Source of the DNA: an uncultured Eubacteriales bacterium
GTDB taxonomy: Bacteria; Bacillota; Clostridia; Oscillospirales; Acutalibacteraceae
Length of the DNA: 13,991 nt
Assembly: GCA_900313475.1 (NCBI GenBank)
Contig: OMRJ01000080.1
Location: 1 to 13,991 of the forward strand
Reading direction: 5' to 3'
The notes beneath the pieces were generated by a model that made no database searches, was not told where the DNA came from, and saw nothing but the letters and a program-made list of their open reading frames with translations. The position numbers were made by a program, and so were the translations under genes. Of the stretch, positions 8,006 to 13,991 are shown piece by piece. Position 1 is the stretch's first letter; each line of letters begins with the position of its first letter.

Positions 8006-8853
8006 GATGCATTTTCACTCCATATGATTTTAAGCTCTTTTATTTCTTTTCCGTTCATTGTCGGATACCACTTTTTGCCGACTGTCACGGAACCCTCCGC
8101 TCTTTCGACGGTGATGTTCAAAAGCGACGTGCAGTTGTAAAAAGCGTATTCGCCTATTTCGGCAACGCCGGACGGGATATCGACCGTCTTGACCTTAGCG
8201 CAGTAAGCAAACGCGTCCTTGCCGATATATTCGAGGCTTTTGCTCAGAGTGAGACTTTCGAGCGCTTCGACCTTGAAAAAAGCCTTTTCTTCAATGCGCT
8301 TTACCGAATCGGGAATTTTTATTTCGGTGACACAGCCGCATTTATAAAACGCCTTGCCGCGAACGGTTTCGACACCGTCGGGGATTTCGTATGTCGTGGT
8401 GTTCAGGCTTTGCGCGAATTTGTCAAATTCTATGTTTCGCGCAGGCGGGTACGCCAGCAGTGTTTTCATGTCCTTTGTAAAGAGCACGCCGTCCTTTGCC
8501 GTGAAGTATTCGTTTTCGGGGTCAACGACAAATTCGCGAAGACCTTTGTTGTTTGTGAACGCCCATTCTCCGATTACCTTTACGTTTTTGCCTATCGTTA
8601 TTTTTTGAAGCGAGTCGGCGTTGAAAAGCGCAAAATCGCATATTTCAGTGACCGGAACGCCGTCTATTTCGTCGGGCACGGTGATTTCGGTGCGCGTGGT
8701 GACGTCGGTGTAGCCGGTGATGTGAATCCCGCCGTTTTCGGCAATTTCATATTTTAGCTTTTCGGGTGTGGAGGAGGCGCATGAGGACAGGAGCGCTGCC
8801 GCCGACACTGCCGCGAGAACGGCTGCCGTTATTTTTGTCATGATTTTTTTCAT
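8002..8853 (-). CDS. BspA-type leucine-rich-repeat (LRR_5) lipoprotein
   Basis: The protein has 283 residues with a lipoprotein signal peptide: KK-rich start, Ala-rich hydrophobic stretch 8-22 and lipobox LSSC with Cys25 as the lipidated residue. It should therefore be tethered to the outer face of the membrane. The mature part carries LRR_5/BspA units of about 23 residues in two blocks (about 66-113 and 155-250), with repeated I/L-x-I-P-x-x-V-x-x-I and KAF/DAF/YAF turns. A BspA-type insert (about 115-140, DGVLFTKD and LLAYPP) separates the blocks. LRR_5 domains usually bind proteins or glycans; no enzyme motif is visible. An excellent AAAGGAGG site lies in the end of the preceding gene, the stop-to-start gap is 3 nt, and the end overlaps the next gene by 4 nt. 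The placement between two transporters suggests a co-expressed surface partner, perhaps a substrate-capture protein; that role is inference. Confidence 0.9.
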   Translation of the reverse strand: MKKIMTKITAAVLAAVSAAALLSSCASSTPEKLKYEIAENGGIHITGYTDVTTRTEITVPDEIDGVPVTEICDFALFNADSLQKITIGKNVKVIGEWAFTNNKGLREFVVDPENEYFTAKDGVLFTKDMKTLLAYPPARNIEFDKFAQSLNTTTYEIPDGVETVRGKAFYKCGCVTEIKIPDSVKRIEEKAFFKVEALESLTLSKSLEYIGKDAFAYCAKVKTVDIPSGVAEIGEYAFYNCTSLLNITVERAEGSVTVGKKWYPTMNGKEIKELKIIWSENAS

Positions 8854-8856
8854 TGT

Positions 8857-10515
8857 TTACGCCTCCTTTGCCGGTGTCTTTGCGGCTTTTTCGCGTTCGG
8901 CTATCTCCGCCACGCATTCGTCGTGCTTTGCCCGCGTGAGGTCATAGAAGAAATAGGGAACGGTGGAGAGTATAAGCCCCACGATGTTCAGCGCAATGTA
9001 AACTATCATGATGTTGTTGAATACCGACGCGTCGTAGAGCACGTCCCAGTCGGAGGTGTAGCCGAATTTTCCGAGCAGCCACGGGGAAACAAGTCCGAGC
9101 GCGGTCGCGACGGGAGTGGTGAACCACTGGAAAATCTGCTGCATGTTGTCGGCGCGTTCGCCCGTTTTCCACTGGTGGTAGTCGAGCACGTCGGCGGACA
9201 TGTTTCTCGTTATGTTGTTGCACGCCGCCGTTATCGCGGAACGCACGAACATTATTATCAGGAACATCGGCACGCTTGAAAACTTGAGCGCCGCGAAATA
9301 GAAGCAGGTCGTAACGAGCCACACTGAGCGCATAAGCAGAATGCATGTGCGCTTTTCGTATTTTTTGACGAGCAGCGGCGTCAGCACGTTTCCGATAACG
9401 CTTGTCACGCCGAAGATGGACAGAAGCCCGAGAATGCTTTCAAAGCGCATCTGATAGATGATTATGAAGTTGAGCACGCCGTTGCCAAGCTCATTCCAAA
9501 GCTGGAACGTGTCGCTTAGGTTTACCATCCAGAAATACTTGTTCGACAGCAGTGTTTTTGCGCTTTTCTTGAATTCGACCTTGTGTTCCTCGTCTTCGTT
9601 GACGGCAACTCTTTCCTTGACCTTTGCGAACGAAAGCCCCAGCAGCATGCTCGCAACCGCGAAAATCGGAATGAATACACGGTAGGATTTTATAGCGAAG
9701 TAGCCTCCCGTCGCCGAGATGATGAGAGGGAATATTATTCTGAATATCGAGCGGAAGAATCCGAGGAAAATGCCGCCGAAGGAGTAGTATTTCTGCCGTT
9801 CAACCATATTGGGGGATATAAGAGCCACTATCGCCGTCGGGTTGTCGCAGTAAATGGCTGTAAAGCGCGTGCGCAGCGTGAACAGGAAGTGCAGGACGAT
9901 AATTTTCGTTGAATATTCAAGTGTTGTCGGAACGAACGTGATTATGCATGTGAGAATGGTTATCGGCACGCCGTAAATCATCATGAAGGGCTTGTATCTG
10001 CCGTATTTGCGGCAGAGCTTCGCGCGCAGAAACCAGTTTACGAGTCCGCCCGCGCCCATTATCACCAGAATATTGCCGACTATTCCGGGAAGTCCCTTGA
10101 TGAGCGATTCAAAAGGCTCCTGCGGAACGAAATAACACGCGACGCCCGCGAGTGCGCAGGTTATGTAGGCAATTGCCGTTTTTTTCACTTTTTCTTTCGG
10201 AATGTGACCGAGGTTTTCAAAGACCGTCATCGACAGTCCCTCTATATACAGCGTCAGGTATCTTACCGCAAGCGCTATGAACGTTACTATCGTGAAGTCC
10301 ATCAGCTTGATTTCCATTATCGCTCCGCAGAAATATCCGGACACAAATGCCACCGTTTCACCGCAGATGAAGGTAAAGCCGCAGATTCCCATTGTGCCGA
10401 AGCAATAGGAGATAAACTCGCTTAAGTTTGTCGTCTCTCCGGGAGCGGGGGTTTTCCAACGGGTCTTTACAAACGATACGCCGTCGTTTATTCGCTGTTT
10501 GATGCTTTTTGCCAC
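8857..10515 (-). CDS. GPH-like MFS transporter lacking the helix-2 Asp pair
   Basis: I choose the GTG at 10513-10515 (552 residues) because AAGAGGAAAGG lies 10 nt upstream. The in-frame TTG at 10587 would add 24 residues without a binding site, into a leader downstream of a good promoter. The protein is strongly hydrophobic with about 12 or more membrane segments and a charged Lys/Glu/Ala-rich C-terminal tail. The late GPH signature is clear at about 441-456 (SADVLDYHQWKTGERA), and a loop KYGRYKP (about 171-177) matches the post-helix-2 loop. The residues before this loop read MGAGGLVNWFL where the family has WDxxNDPxxG, so both cation-binding Asp residues are missing. About 100 residues precede that point, more than usual, possibly an extra helical pair. 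It is the first gene of the operon, 3 nt before the lipoprotein gene. Transport is likely; the coupling ion may differ from classical members. Confidence 0.87.
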   Translation of the reverse strand: MAKSIKQRINDGVSFVKTRWKTPAPGETTNLSEFISYCFGTMGICGFTFICGETVAFVSGYFCGAIMEIKLMDFTIVTFIALAVRYLTLYIEGLSMTVFENLGHIPKEKVKKTAIAYITCALAGVACYFVPQEPFESLIKGLPGIVGNILVIMGAGGLVNWFLRAKLCRKYGRYKPFMMIYGVPITILTCIITFVPTTLEYSTKIIVLHFLFTLRTRFTAIYCDNPTAIVALISPNMVERQKYYSFGGIFLGFFRSIFRIIFPLIISATGGYFAIKSYRVFIPIFAVASMLLGLSFAKVKERVAVNEDEEHKVEFKKSAKTLLSNKYFWMVNLSDTFQLWNELGNGVLNFIIIYQMRFESILGLLSIFGVTSVIGNVLTPLLVKKYEKRTCILLMRSVWLVTTCFYFAALKFSSVPMFLIIMFVRSAITAACNNITRNMSADVLDYHQWKTGERADNMQQIFQWFTTPVATALGLVSPWLLGKFGYTSDWDVLYDASVFNNIMIVYIALNIVGLILSTVPYFFYDLTRAKHDECVAEIAEREKAAKTPAKEA

Positions 10516-10525
10516 TGTATCATAA

Positions 10526-10536
10526 CCTTTCCTCTT
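10526..10536 (-). promoter_or_regulatory. Ribosome binding site deciding the GTG start
   Basis: On the minus strand the sequence AAGAGGAAAGG ends 10 nt before the GTG at 10515. The nearby ATG (TTATGATACA) is out of frame with the transporter, so the GTG is the best supported start. Confidence 0.7.
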
Positions 10537-10581
10537 TTTGTTCGCCTTGTTCGTCGCGCAGAACAGCGTCTGAAAAAATAC

Positions 10582-10616
10582 CGGCAAAAACGATTGCGTC
10601 AGGTAATTTTTTGCCG
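10582..10616 (-). promoter_or_regulatory. Terminator-like hairpin in the transporter operon leader (possible attenuator)
   Basis: On the minus strand, perfectly complementary 9-nt arms CGGCAAAAA (10608-10616) and TTTTTGCCG (10582-10590) enclose a 17-nt loop and are followed by G then TATTTTTT. It sits between the predicted start site (about 10628) and the ribosome binding site, where a conditional terminator would be placed. The stem has only four GC pairs, so its strength is uncertain. No known riboswitch is recognised in the leader of roughly 110 nt. Confidence 0.4.
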
Positions 10617-10634
10617 TCGCAAATGAATGTAGTT

Positions 10635-10663
10635 ATTTTATCATATTTGTATGTTAGGTTCAA
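10635..10663 (-). promoter_or_regulatory. Sigma-A promoter for the leftward transporter-lipoprotein operon
   Basis: Read on the minus strand: -35 TTGAAC (10658-10663), a 17-nt spacer, and -10 TAAAAT (10635-10640). The start site is expected near 10628, giving a leader of roughly 110 nt before the GTG. It is divergent from the promoter at 10786-10814. Confidence 0.7.
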
Positions 10664-10785
10664 TAACGCCGCGCAAACAAAATGTTTTTTGTAGAAATGA
10701 CACAAAGTCGGATGTTCGTTGATGTACAGTTTTCACAAAGCTTTTTACAGGTTTGACCAAACATGGAAAAACAGCAAAAAAATAC

Positions 10786-10814
10786 TTGAATATCGCCGTT
10801 CGATACATTATAAT
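10786..10814 (+). promoter_or_regulatory. Sigma-A promoter for the rightward oxidoreductase operon
   Basis: -35 TTGAAT (10786-10791), a 17-nt spacer, and the perfect -10 TATAAT (10809-10814). The start site is expected near 10821, giving a leader of about 55 nt with GGAGG (10862-10866) 9 nt before the ATG at 10876. The 122 bp between the two -35 boxes is AT-rich and would suit an activator or repressor site, but no strong palindrome was seen there. Confidence 0.8.
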
Positions 10815-10818
10815 GCAG

Positions 10819-10836
10819 ATGTAGACTGCTCTACAT
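10819..10836. promoter_or_regulatory. Inverted repeat at the transcription start: operator or 5' hairpin
   Basis: ATGTAGA-CTGC-TCTACAT has perfect 7-bp arms and a 4-nt centre, beginning 5 nt after the -10 box and overlapping the predicted start site. That is a classical repressor position. Alternatively it forms a 5'-terminal mRNA hairpin. No regulator gene is present in the window. Confidence 0.5.
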
Positions 10837-10875
10837 ATGACAAAAAAATAACATTTTTATCGGAGGAAATCAAAA

Positions 10876-11961
10876 ATGGACAAAAAACTTCGTATCGGCA
10901 TTATCGGCTGCGGCGGAATCGCAAACGGCAAGCATATGCCCTCTCTCAAAGAGCTTTCGCGCGTTGAGATGGTTGCTTTCTGCGATATCATTGAGGAGAG
11001 AGCCGTAAAAGCCGCAAAAGAATACGGTACAGAGGACGCAAAGGTCTATACCGATTATAAAGAGCTGCTCAAGGACGAAACGATTGATGTCGTGCATGTC
11101 TGCACGCCCAACCGTTCGCATTCCTTTATCACCGTTGATGCTCTCGAAGCAGGCAAGCACGTTATGTGCGAAAAGCCCATGGCTAAAACATACGAAGAAG
11201 CCAAAAAGATGCTTGAAGCCGCAAAAAGAACCGGCAAAAAGCTTTCCATCGGCTACCAAAACCGTCAGAAGCCCGAAAACCGCTTTGCGAAGGACGTGTG
11301 CATGAGCGGCGAGCTGGGCGAAATCTACTATGCAAAGGCTCTTGCAATACGCCGCCGCGCAGTGCCCACATGGGGCGTTTTCCTCAATGAATACGAGCAG
11401 GGCGGCGGTCCCCTCATCGACATAGGCACCCATGCTCTCGACCTCACTCTTTGGATGATGAATAACTATGAGCCGAAGATGGTTGTCGGCAACACGTTCC
11501 GCAAGCTTGCGGATCAGAAGAACTGCGGCAACGCATGGGGCGACTGGGATCCCGAAAAGTTCACGGTTGAAGATTCCGCCTTCGGTTACATCGTGATGAA
11601 AAACGGCGCGGTCGTCAACCTCGAATCGAGCTGGGCGCTCAATTTCCCCGATCCCCACGAGGCGACCTTCATGCTCTGCGGCACCGAGGGCGGCATCGAC
11701 ACTCTTGACGGAGCAAGAATAAACACCGTTAAAAACGGCAGACAGACAATTGAGAAAGCAAACTGCAAGGCGGGCGGCGTTGCGTTCTACGACGGCAATT
11801 CCACAAGTGCCTCCGTGCTCGATATGGCACAGTGGATCGACGCCGTTATCGAGGATCACGATCCCTGCGTTCTCCCCGAACAGGCTCTCTGCGTAACGAG
11901 GATCCTTGAGGCTATATACACCTCCGCCAAGACCGGCAAGCCCGTTTATTTTGATGACTGA
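10876..11961 (+). CDS. Gfo/Idh/MocA-family NAD(P)-dependent oxidoreductase
   Basis: This 361-residue cytoplasmic dehydrogenase has the usual family length. The N-terminal Rossmann fold begins at once with GIIGCGGIANGKH (8-20), followed by the acidic strand end CDI (36-38) and the CTPNRSH nucleotide-binding loop (76-82). The EKP motif (99-101) carries the catalytic Lys100. In the C-terminal substrate domain GGPLIDIGTHALDL (177-190) supplies Asp182 and His186, so the Lys/Asp/His set typical of inositol and sugar dehydrogenases is complete. The family oxidises a sugar or cyclitol hydroxyl, often at C3, to a ketone; the exact substrate is not predictable. It is the first gene after a strong promoter and start-site palindrome, with GGAGG 9 nt before the ATG. 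Two TIM-barrel sugar enzymes follow and transporters lie divergently, which fits the first oxidation step of a catabolic route. Confidence 0.95.
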   Translation: MDKKLRIGIIGCGGIANGKHMPSLKELSRVEMVAFCDIIEERAVKAAKEYGTEDAKVYTDYKELLKDETIDVVHVCTPNRSHSFITVDALEAGKHVMCEKPMAKTYEEAKKMLEAAKRTGKKLSIGYQNRQKPENRFAKDVCMSGELGEIYYAKALAIRRRAVPTWGVFLNEYEQGGGPLIDIGTHALDLTLWMMNNYEPKMVVGNTFRKLADQKNCGNAWGDWDPEKFTVEDSAFGYIVMKNGAVVNLESSWALNFPDPHEATFMLCGTEGGIDTLDGARINTVKNGRQTIEKANCKAGGVAFYDGNSTSASVLDMAQWIDAVIEDHDPCVLPEQALCVTRILEAIYTSAKTGKPVYFDD

Positions 11962-12057
11962 CAGATGACAGCATAAAAAACAGCGTCGTTGCAACAAATT
12001 TTTGATACTGTTTGTTTCATCACAAATAATTATAATACGAAAGGCAGGTTTCCGAAA

Positions 12058-12795
12058 ATGAAATTTGCGGTACAGCTTTATTCCCTCCGTCACCACATGG
12101 AAAACGGTGAAAACTTTCTCGATATTCTCAGGAAAGTTAAAGAACTCGGCTTTGAGGGTGTTGAATTTGCGGGCTTTCACGGCTATGACGCCGAAACGCT
12201 CAAAAAGACGCTCGATGAGCTTGGTCTTGTCACTGTCGGCGCACACATGAACCTTGAAAACGACATGACACCCGGTAAAATCACAAACACACTTAAATTT
12301 ATGCAGACGCTCGGCGCGAAAACCGTCGGCGTAGGCGGCGCGGATACCGAAACGGAGACGTCCCTTGAGCATGTTATCGACGTTATGGGCAACGCGCAGA
12401 AGGAAGCCGAAAAGGTCGGCATGAAGGTATATTTCCACAACCACACTCAGGAGTTTAAAGAGCCTCTCTACGCGACCGAGCCGGGCACGATTTTCGACAG
12501 GCTCAAAAGGGCGTGCTTCATGCAGGTCGACACATATTGGAGCTTCTATGCGGGCGAGGACAATTATAAGCTTATCTCCGAAAACCGCGACCGCATAGTG
12601 CATCTGCACATCAAGGACGGTCTTGACGGCGTCCCCAAGGCGCTCGGCGAGGGCAACAACGACCTTGAGGCGGTAGTAAGAGCGGCAAGGGACAACGGCA
12701 TAGAATGGCTCGTGCTCGAAAACGACGATCCCGTTCCCGACGGACTTTCGGATATCGCAAGAAGCATGAAGTGGCTCAACGCAAACGCACGTTAA
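12058..12795 (+). CDS. Sugar phosphate isomerase/epimerase-like TIM barrel (245 aa)
   Basis: It belongs to the xylose-isomerase-like/AP-endonuclease-2 TIM-barrel family. I choose the ATG at 12058, which begins MKFAVQLYSL at the first barrel strand with AAAGGCAGG upstream; the in-frame TTG at 11989 would add 23 unlikely residues. Candidate metal and catalytic residues lie at strand ends as in the family: Glu36 (GVEFAG), His127 and His129 (FHNHT), Asp158 (QVDTYW), His182/His184 (HLHIKDG) and Glu221 (LVLEND). Such proteins act on keto-sugars or cyclitols (IolI, hydroxypyruvate isomerase, LgdB-type or 3-keto-sugar enzymes). It lies 96 nt after the dehydrogenase gene on the same strand without an obvious terminator between, so it is likely co-transcribed. 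The role is inferred as converting the keto product of that dehydrogenase. Confidence 0.88.
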   Translation: MKFAVQLYSLRHHMENGENFLDILRKVKELGFEGVEFAGFHGYDAETLKKTLDELGLVTVGAHMNLENDMTPGKITNTLKFMQTLGAKTVGVGGADTETETSLEHVIDVMGNAQKEAEKVGMKVYFHNHTQEFKEPLYATEPGTIFDRLKRACFMQVDTYWSFYAGEDNYKLISENRDRIVHLHIKDGLDGVPKALGEGNNDLEAVVRAARDNGIEWLVLENDDPVPDGLSDIARSMKWLNANAR

Positions 12796-12968
12796 AACGT
12801 TCGGTTGCCGATTTGAAATTATTGCCGGCGGGTACAATAAACATTGTTCGGTAAAGCCTGCAAAGCCAACGGCGGAGCCGTTCCGAAAAACGCAAGCGGA
12901 GTTTGGCGAACTCACCTTATTCCGTGCTTCGCCGGCATCGCGAAAAATCTAATAAAGGACTGAATAAT
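12796..12968. repeat. Palindrome-rich gap between the two TIM-barrel genes
   Basis: There is no gene here. An outer perfect inverted repeat TGCCGGCG (12823-12830) / CGCCGGCA (12930-12937) encloses 99 nt with further small hairpins: AACGGC-GGA-GCCGTT (12868-12882), CGC-AA-GCG (12891-12898) and GAGTT-TGGCG-AACTC (12899-12913). ACAAT-AAAC-ATTGT (12834-12847) is another inside the outer arms. The pattern suggests a folded intercistronic RNA or an inserted palindromic unit. No convincing promoter was found. The ribosome binding site for the next gene, AAAGGA, is at 12954-12959. Confidence 0.5.
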
Positions 12969-13934
12969 ATGAAACTCGGTGTTTTTACCACGCTTTTAAG
13001 CAATCTCCCGTTTGAGGACGCACTGAAATACTTCACCTCCCTCGGCATTGAGGCGGTGGAGATAGGCTGCGGCGGATATCCCGGAAACGCGCACGCGAAT
13101 CCCGATGTCCTGCTTCACGACGAAAAGGCGCTCTCCGATTTTAAAGAGCTTATAAAAAAATACAACGTTGAAATTTCCGCGCTTTCGTGCCACTCAAACC
13201 CCGTCCATCCCGACAGGGACGAGGCGGCAAAGGCGGATAAGACCATCCGCGACACTATTCTTCTTGCCGAAAAGCTCGGTCTGCATCAGATAAACACGTT
13301 CTCCGGATGCCCCGGCGATCACGAGGGCGCGAAGTACCCCAACTGGGTAACATGCCCGTGGCCCGACGATTTTCTCAAGATACTCGATTGGCAGTGGAAC
13401 GACGTACTTATTCCCTATTGGACGAACCTTGTAAAATTCGCAAAGGAGCACGGCGTCAACAAAATCGCGTTTGAGCTTCACCCCGGCTTTTGCGTTTATA
13501 ACACAGAGAGCATGCTGCGCATCCGCGAAGCGGTAGGGCCCGAGCTCGGCGCGAACTTCGACCCCAGCCATCTCATCTGGCAGGGGATGGAGCCTGTCGC
13601 GGTTATTCGAGCGCTCGGCGACGCGATTTTCCATGTTCATGCAAAGGACACCCGTCTCGATAAATACAACATTGCCCGCACCGGTGTGCTTGACACAAAG
13701 CCCTATTCGGACGAAATTCACCGCTCGTGGCTGTTCCGCTCGGTCGGCTACGGCAACGATGAGCTTTACTGGAAGGAGATCGTCTCGAATCTCCGCCTTG
13801 TCGGCTATGACCATGTCCTCTCGATTGAGCATGAGGACAGCCTCATGAGCCAGAATGAGGGACTTTCAAAGGCGGTTGAAATGCTTAACCGCTGCCTTAT
13901 AAAGGAAAACCCCGCGGCGATGTGGTGGGCATGA
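12969..13934 (+). CDS. Sugar phosphate isomerase/epimerase-like TIM barrel (321 aa)
   Basis: This is a second, clearly different member of the xylose-isomerase-like TIM-barrel family. The ATG at 12969 (MKLGVFTTLL, first strand) has AAAGGA 9 nt upstream; the in-frame TTG at 12903 lies inside the palindromic gap and is rejected. Likely metal-site residues are Glu31 (AVEIGCGG), Glu169 and His171 (AFELHPGF), Asp198 and His201 (NFDPSHLIW), His222/His224 with Lys226-Asp227 (FHVHAKD), and Glu287 (LSIEHED). It is longer than its neighbour because of extended loops (about 112-145 and 230-260) and ends in a conserved-looking AMWWA. Family members isomerise, epimerise, dehydrate or hydrate keto-sugars and inosose. 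Together with the dehydrogenase and the 245-residue barrel it completes a set seen in levoglucosan (LgdA/B1/B2-like) and inositol pathways. The assignment is to family, not to substrate. Confidence 0.9.
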   Translation: MKLGVFTTLLSNLPFEDALKYFTSLGIEAVEIGCGGYPGNAHANPDVLLHDEKALSDFKELIKKYNVEISALSCHSNPVHPDRDEAAKADKTIRDTILLAEKLGLHQINTFSGCPGDHEGAKYPNWVTCPWPDDFLKILDWQWNDVLIPYWTNLVKFAKEHGVNKIAFELHPGFCVYNTESMLRIREAVGPELGANFDPSHLIWQGMEPVAVIRALGDAIFHVHAKDTRLDKYNIARTGVLDTKPYSDEIHRSWLFRSVGYGNDELYWKEIVSNLRLVGYDHVLSIEHEDSLMSQNEGLSKAVEMLNRCLIKENPAAMWWA

Positions 13935-13991
13935 GTCGTCACGGACTGCGCATCGCTTGCGGCTGCGTTCCTCGCCGCGAACGCTCACTCC
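13935..13991. other. Downstream edge, GC-rich stem-loop
   Basis: The last 57 nt contain a perfect 6-bp stem GCGTTC (13965-13970) / GAACGC (13979-13984) with an 8-nt loop. No T run follows inside the window, so a terminator cannot be claimed. No further gene start is visible. Confidence 0.35.

Noticed and set aside
10516..10587. TTG start extending the first transporter by 24 residues
   Set aside because: There is no ribosome binding site before the TTG, while the GTG at 10515 has one at good distance. The extra residues do not look like a membrane protein start.
12031..12036. TATAAT box before the first TIM-barrel gene, possible internal promoter
   Set aside because: No good -35 at 16-18 nt was found (the nearest TTGATA is 23 nt away), and the start site would fall on the ribosome binding site.
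11989..12057. TTG start extending the 245-residue TIM barrel
   Set aside because: The family starts at the first beta strand, which is the ATG at 12058 with a binding site upstream.
12804..12838. Possible promoter in the palindromic gap (TTGAAA or TTGCCG with TACAAT)
   Set aside because: Spacings of 14 and 22 nt do not fit sigma-A.
10870..12915. 681-residue antisense open frame spanning the oxidoreductase and first TIM-barrel genes
   Set aside because: It covers two well-supported genes and the gap between them; no domain, promoter or ribosome binding site supports it. The length is notable but explained by codon bias.
12903..12968. TTG start extending the 321-residue TIM barrel
   Set aside because: The extension is translated palindromic sequence; AAAGGA 9 nt before the ATG at 12969 decides the start.

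Overview
The window looks like chromosome from an anaerobic, gut-type Firmicute (Clostridia; perhaps Oscillospirales or Christensenellales). The grounds are AGGAGG-type ribosome binding sites, near-consensus sigma-A promoters with 17-base spacers, about 50% GC, a BspA-like leucine-rich lipoprotein, and a giant surface protein built of PKD, InlB-type and Big-type modules with a Cys-rich tail. The lineage is inferred from style; there is no rRNA or marker gene to confirm it.

Region 1 (1-5944, plus strand) is the 3' part of one very large gene whose 5' end lies outside the window. It encodes an exported, multi-domain protein with a class-3-lipase-like catalytic domain between Ig-type modules, CxxC zinc-ribbon-like repeats and an unusual C-terminal tail: a Cys/His pair, an aromatic cationic helix, then CxCGxxHW. 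Region 2 (5945-6550) is a gene-free convergent intergenic stretch. It holds a 40-bp perfect palindrome (probable terminator), a branched stem-loop element and a short array of TGAAATC / GCTTTGTTCGG repeats.

Region 3 (6551-10515, minus strand) is a tight three-gene operon: a GPH-family (MelB-like) transporter, a lipoprotein with BspA-type leucine-rich repeats 3 nt downstream, and a second GPH transporter overlapping that by ATGA. The first transporter lacks the paired Asp motif of the family; the second has it. The operon has a clear promoter and a long leader carrying a terminator-like hairpin.

Region 4 (10516-10875) is a divergent control region with two back-to-back sigma-A promoters and an inverted repeat at the start site of the rightward one. 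Region 5 (10876-13934, plus strand) encodes a Gfo/Idh/MocA oxidoreductase and two different xylose-isomerase-like TIM-barrel enzymes. The 173-nt gap before the last gene is rich in small palindromes.

Regions 3-5 read together as a sugar or glycoside uptake and catabolism locus: import by GPH transporters, NAD(P)-dependent oxidation by the Gfo/Idh/MocA enzyme, then isomerisation, elimination or hydration by the two TIM barrels. This enzyme set matches the logic of 3-keto-sugar pathways (levoglucosan LgdA/B1/B2; C-/O-glycoside deglycosylation) and also of inositol catabolism (IolG with IolE/IolI). The substrate cannot be decided from sequence alone. No transcriptional regulator, RNA gene, CRISPR array or insertion sequence was seen.
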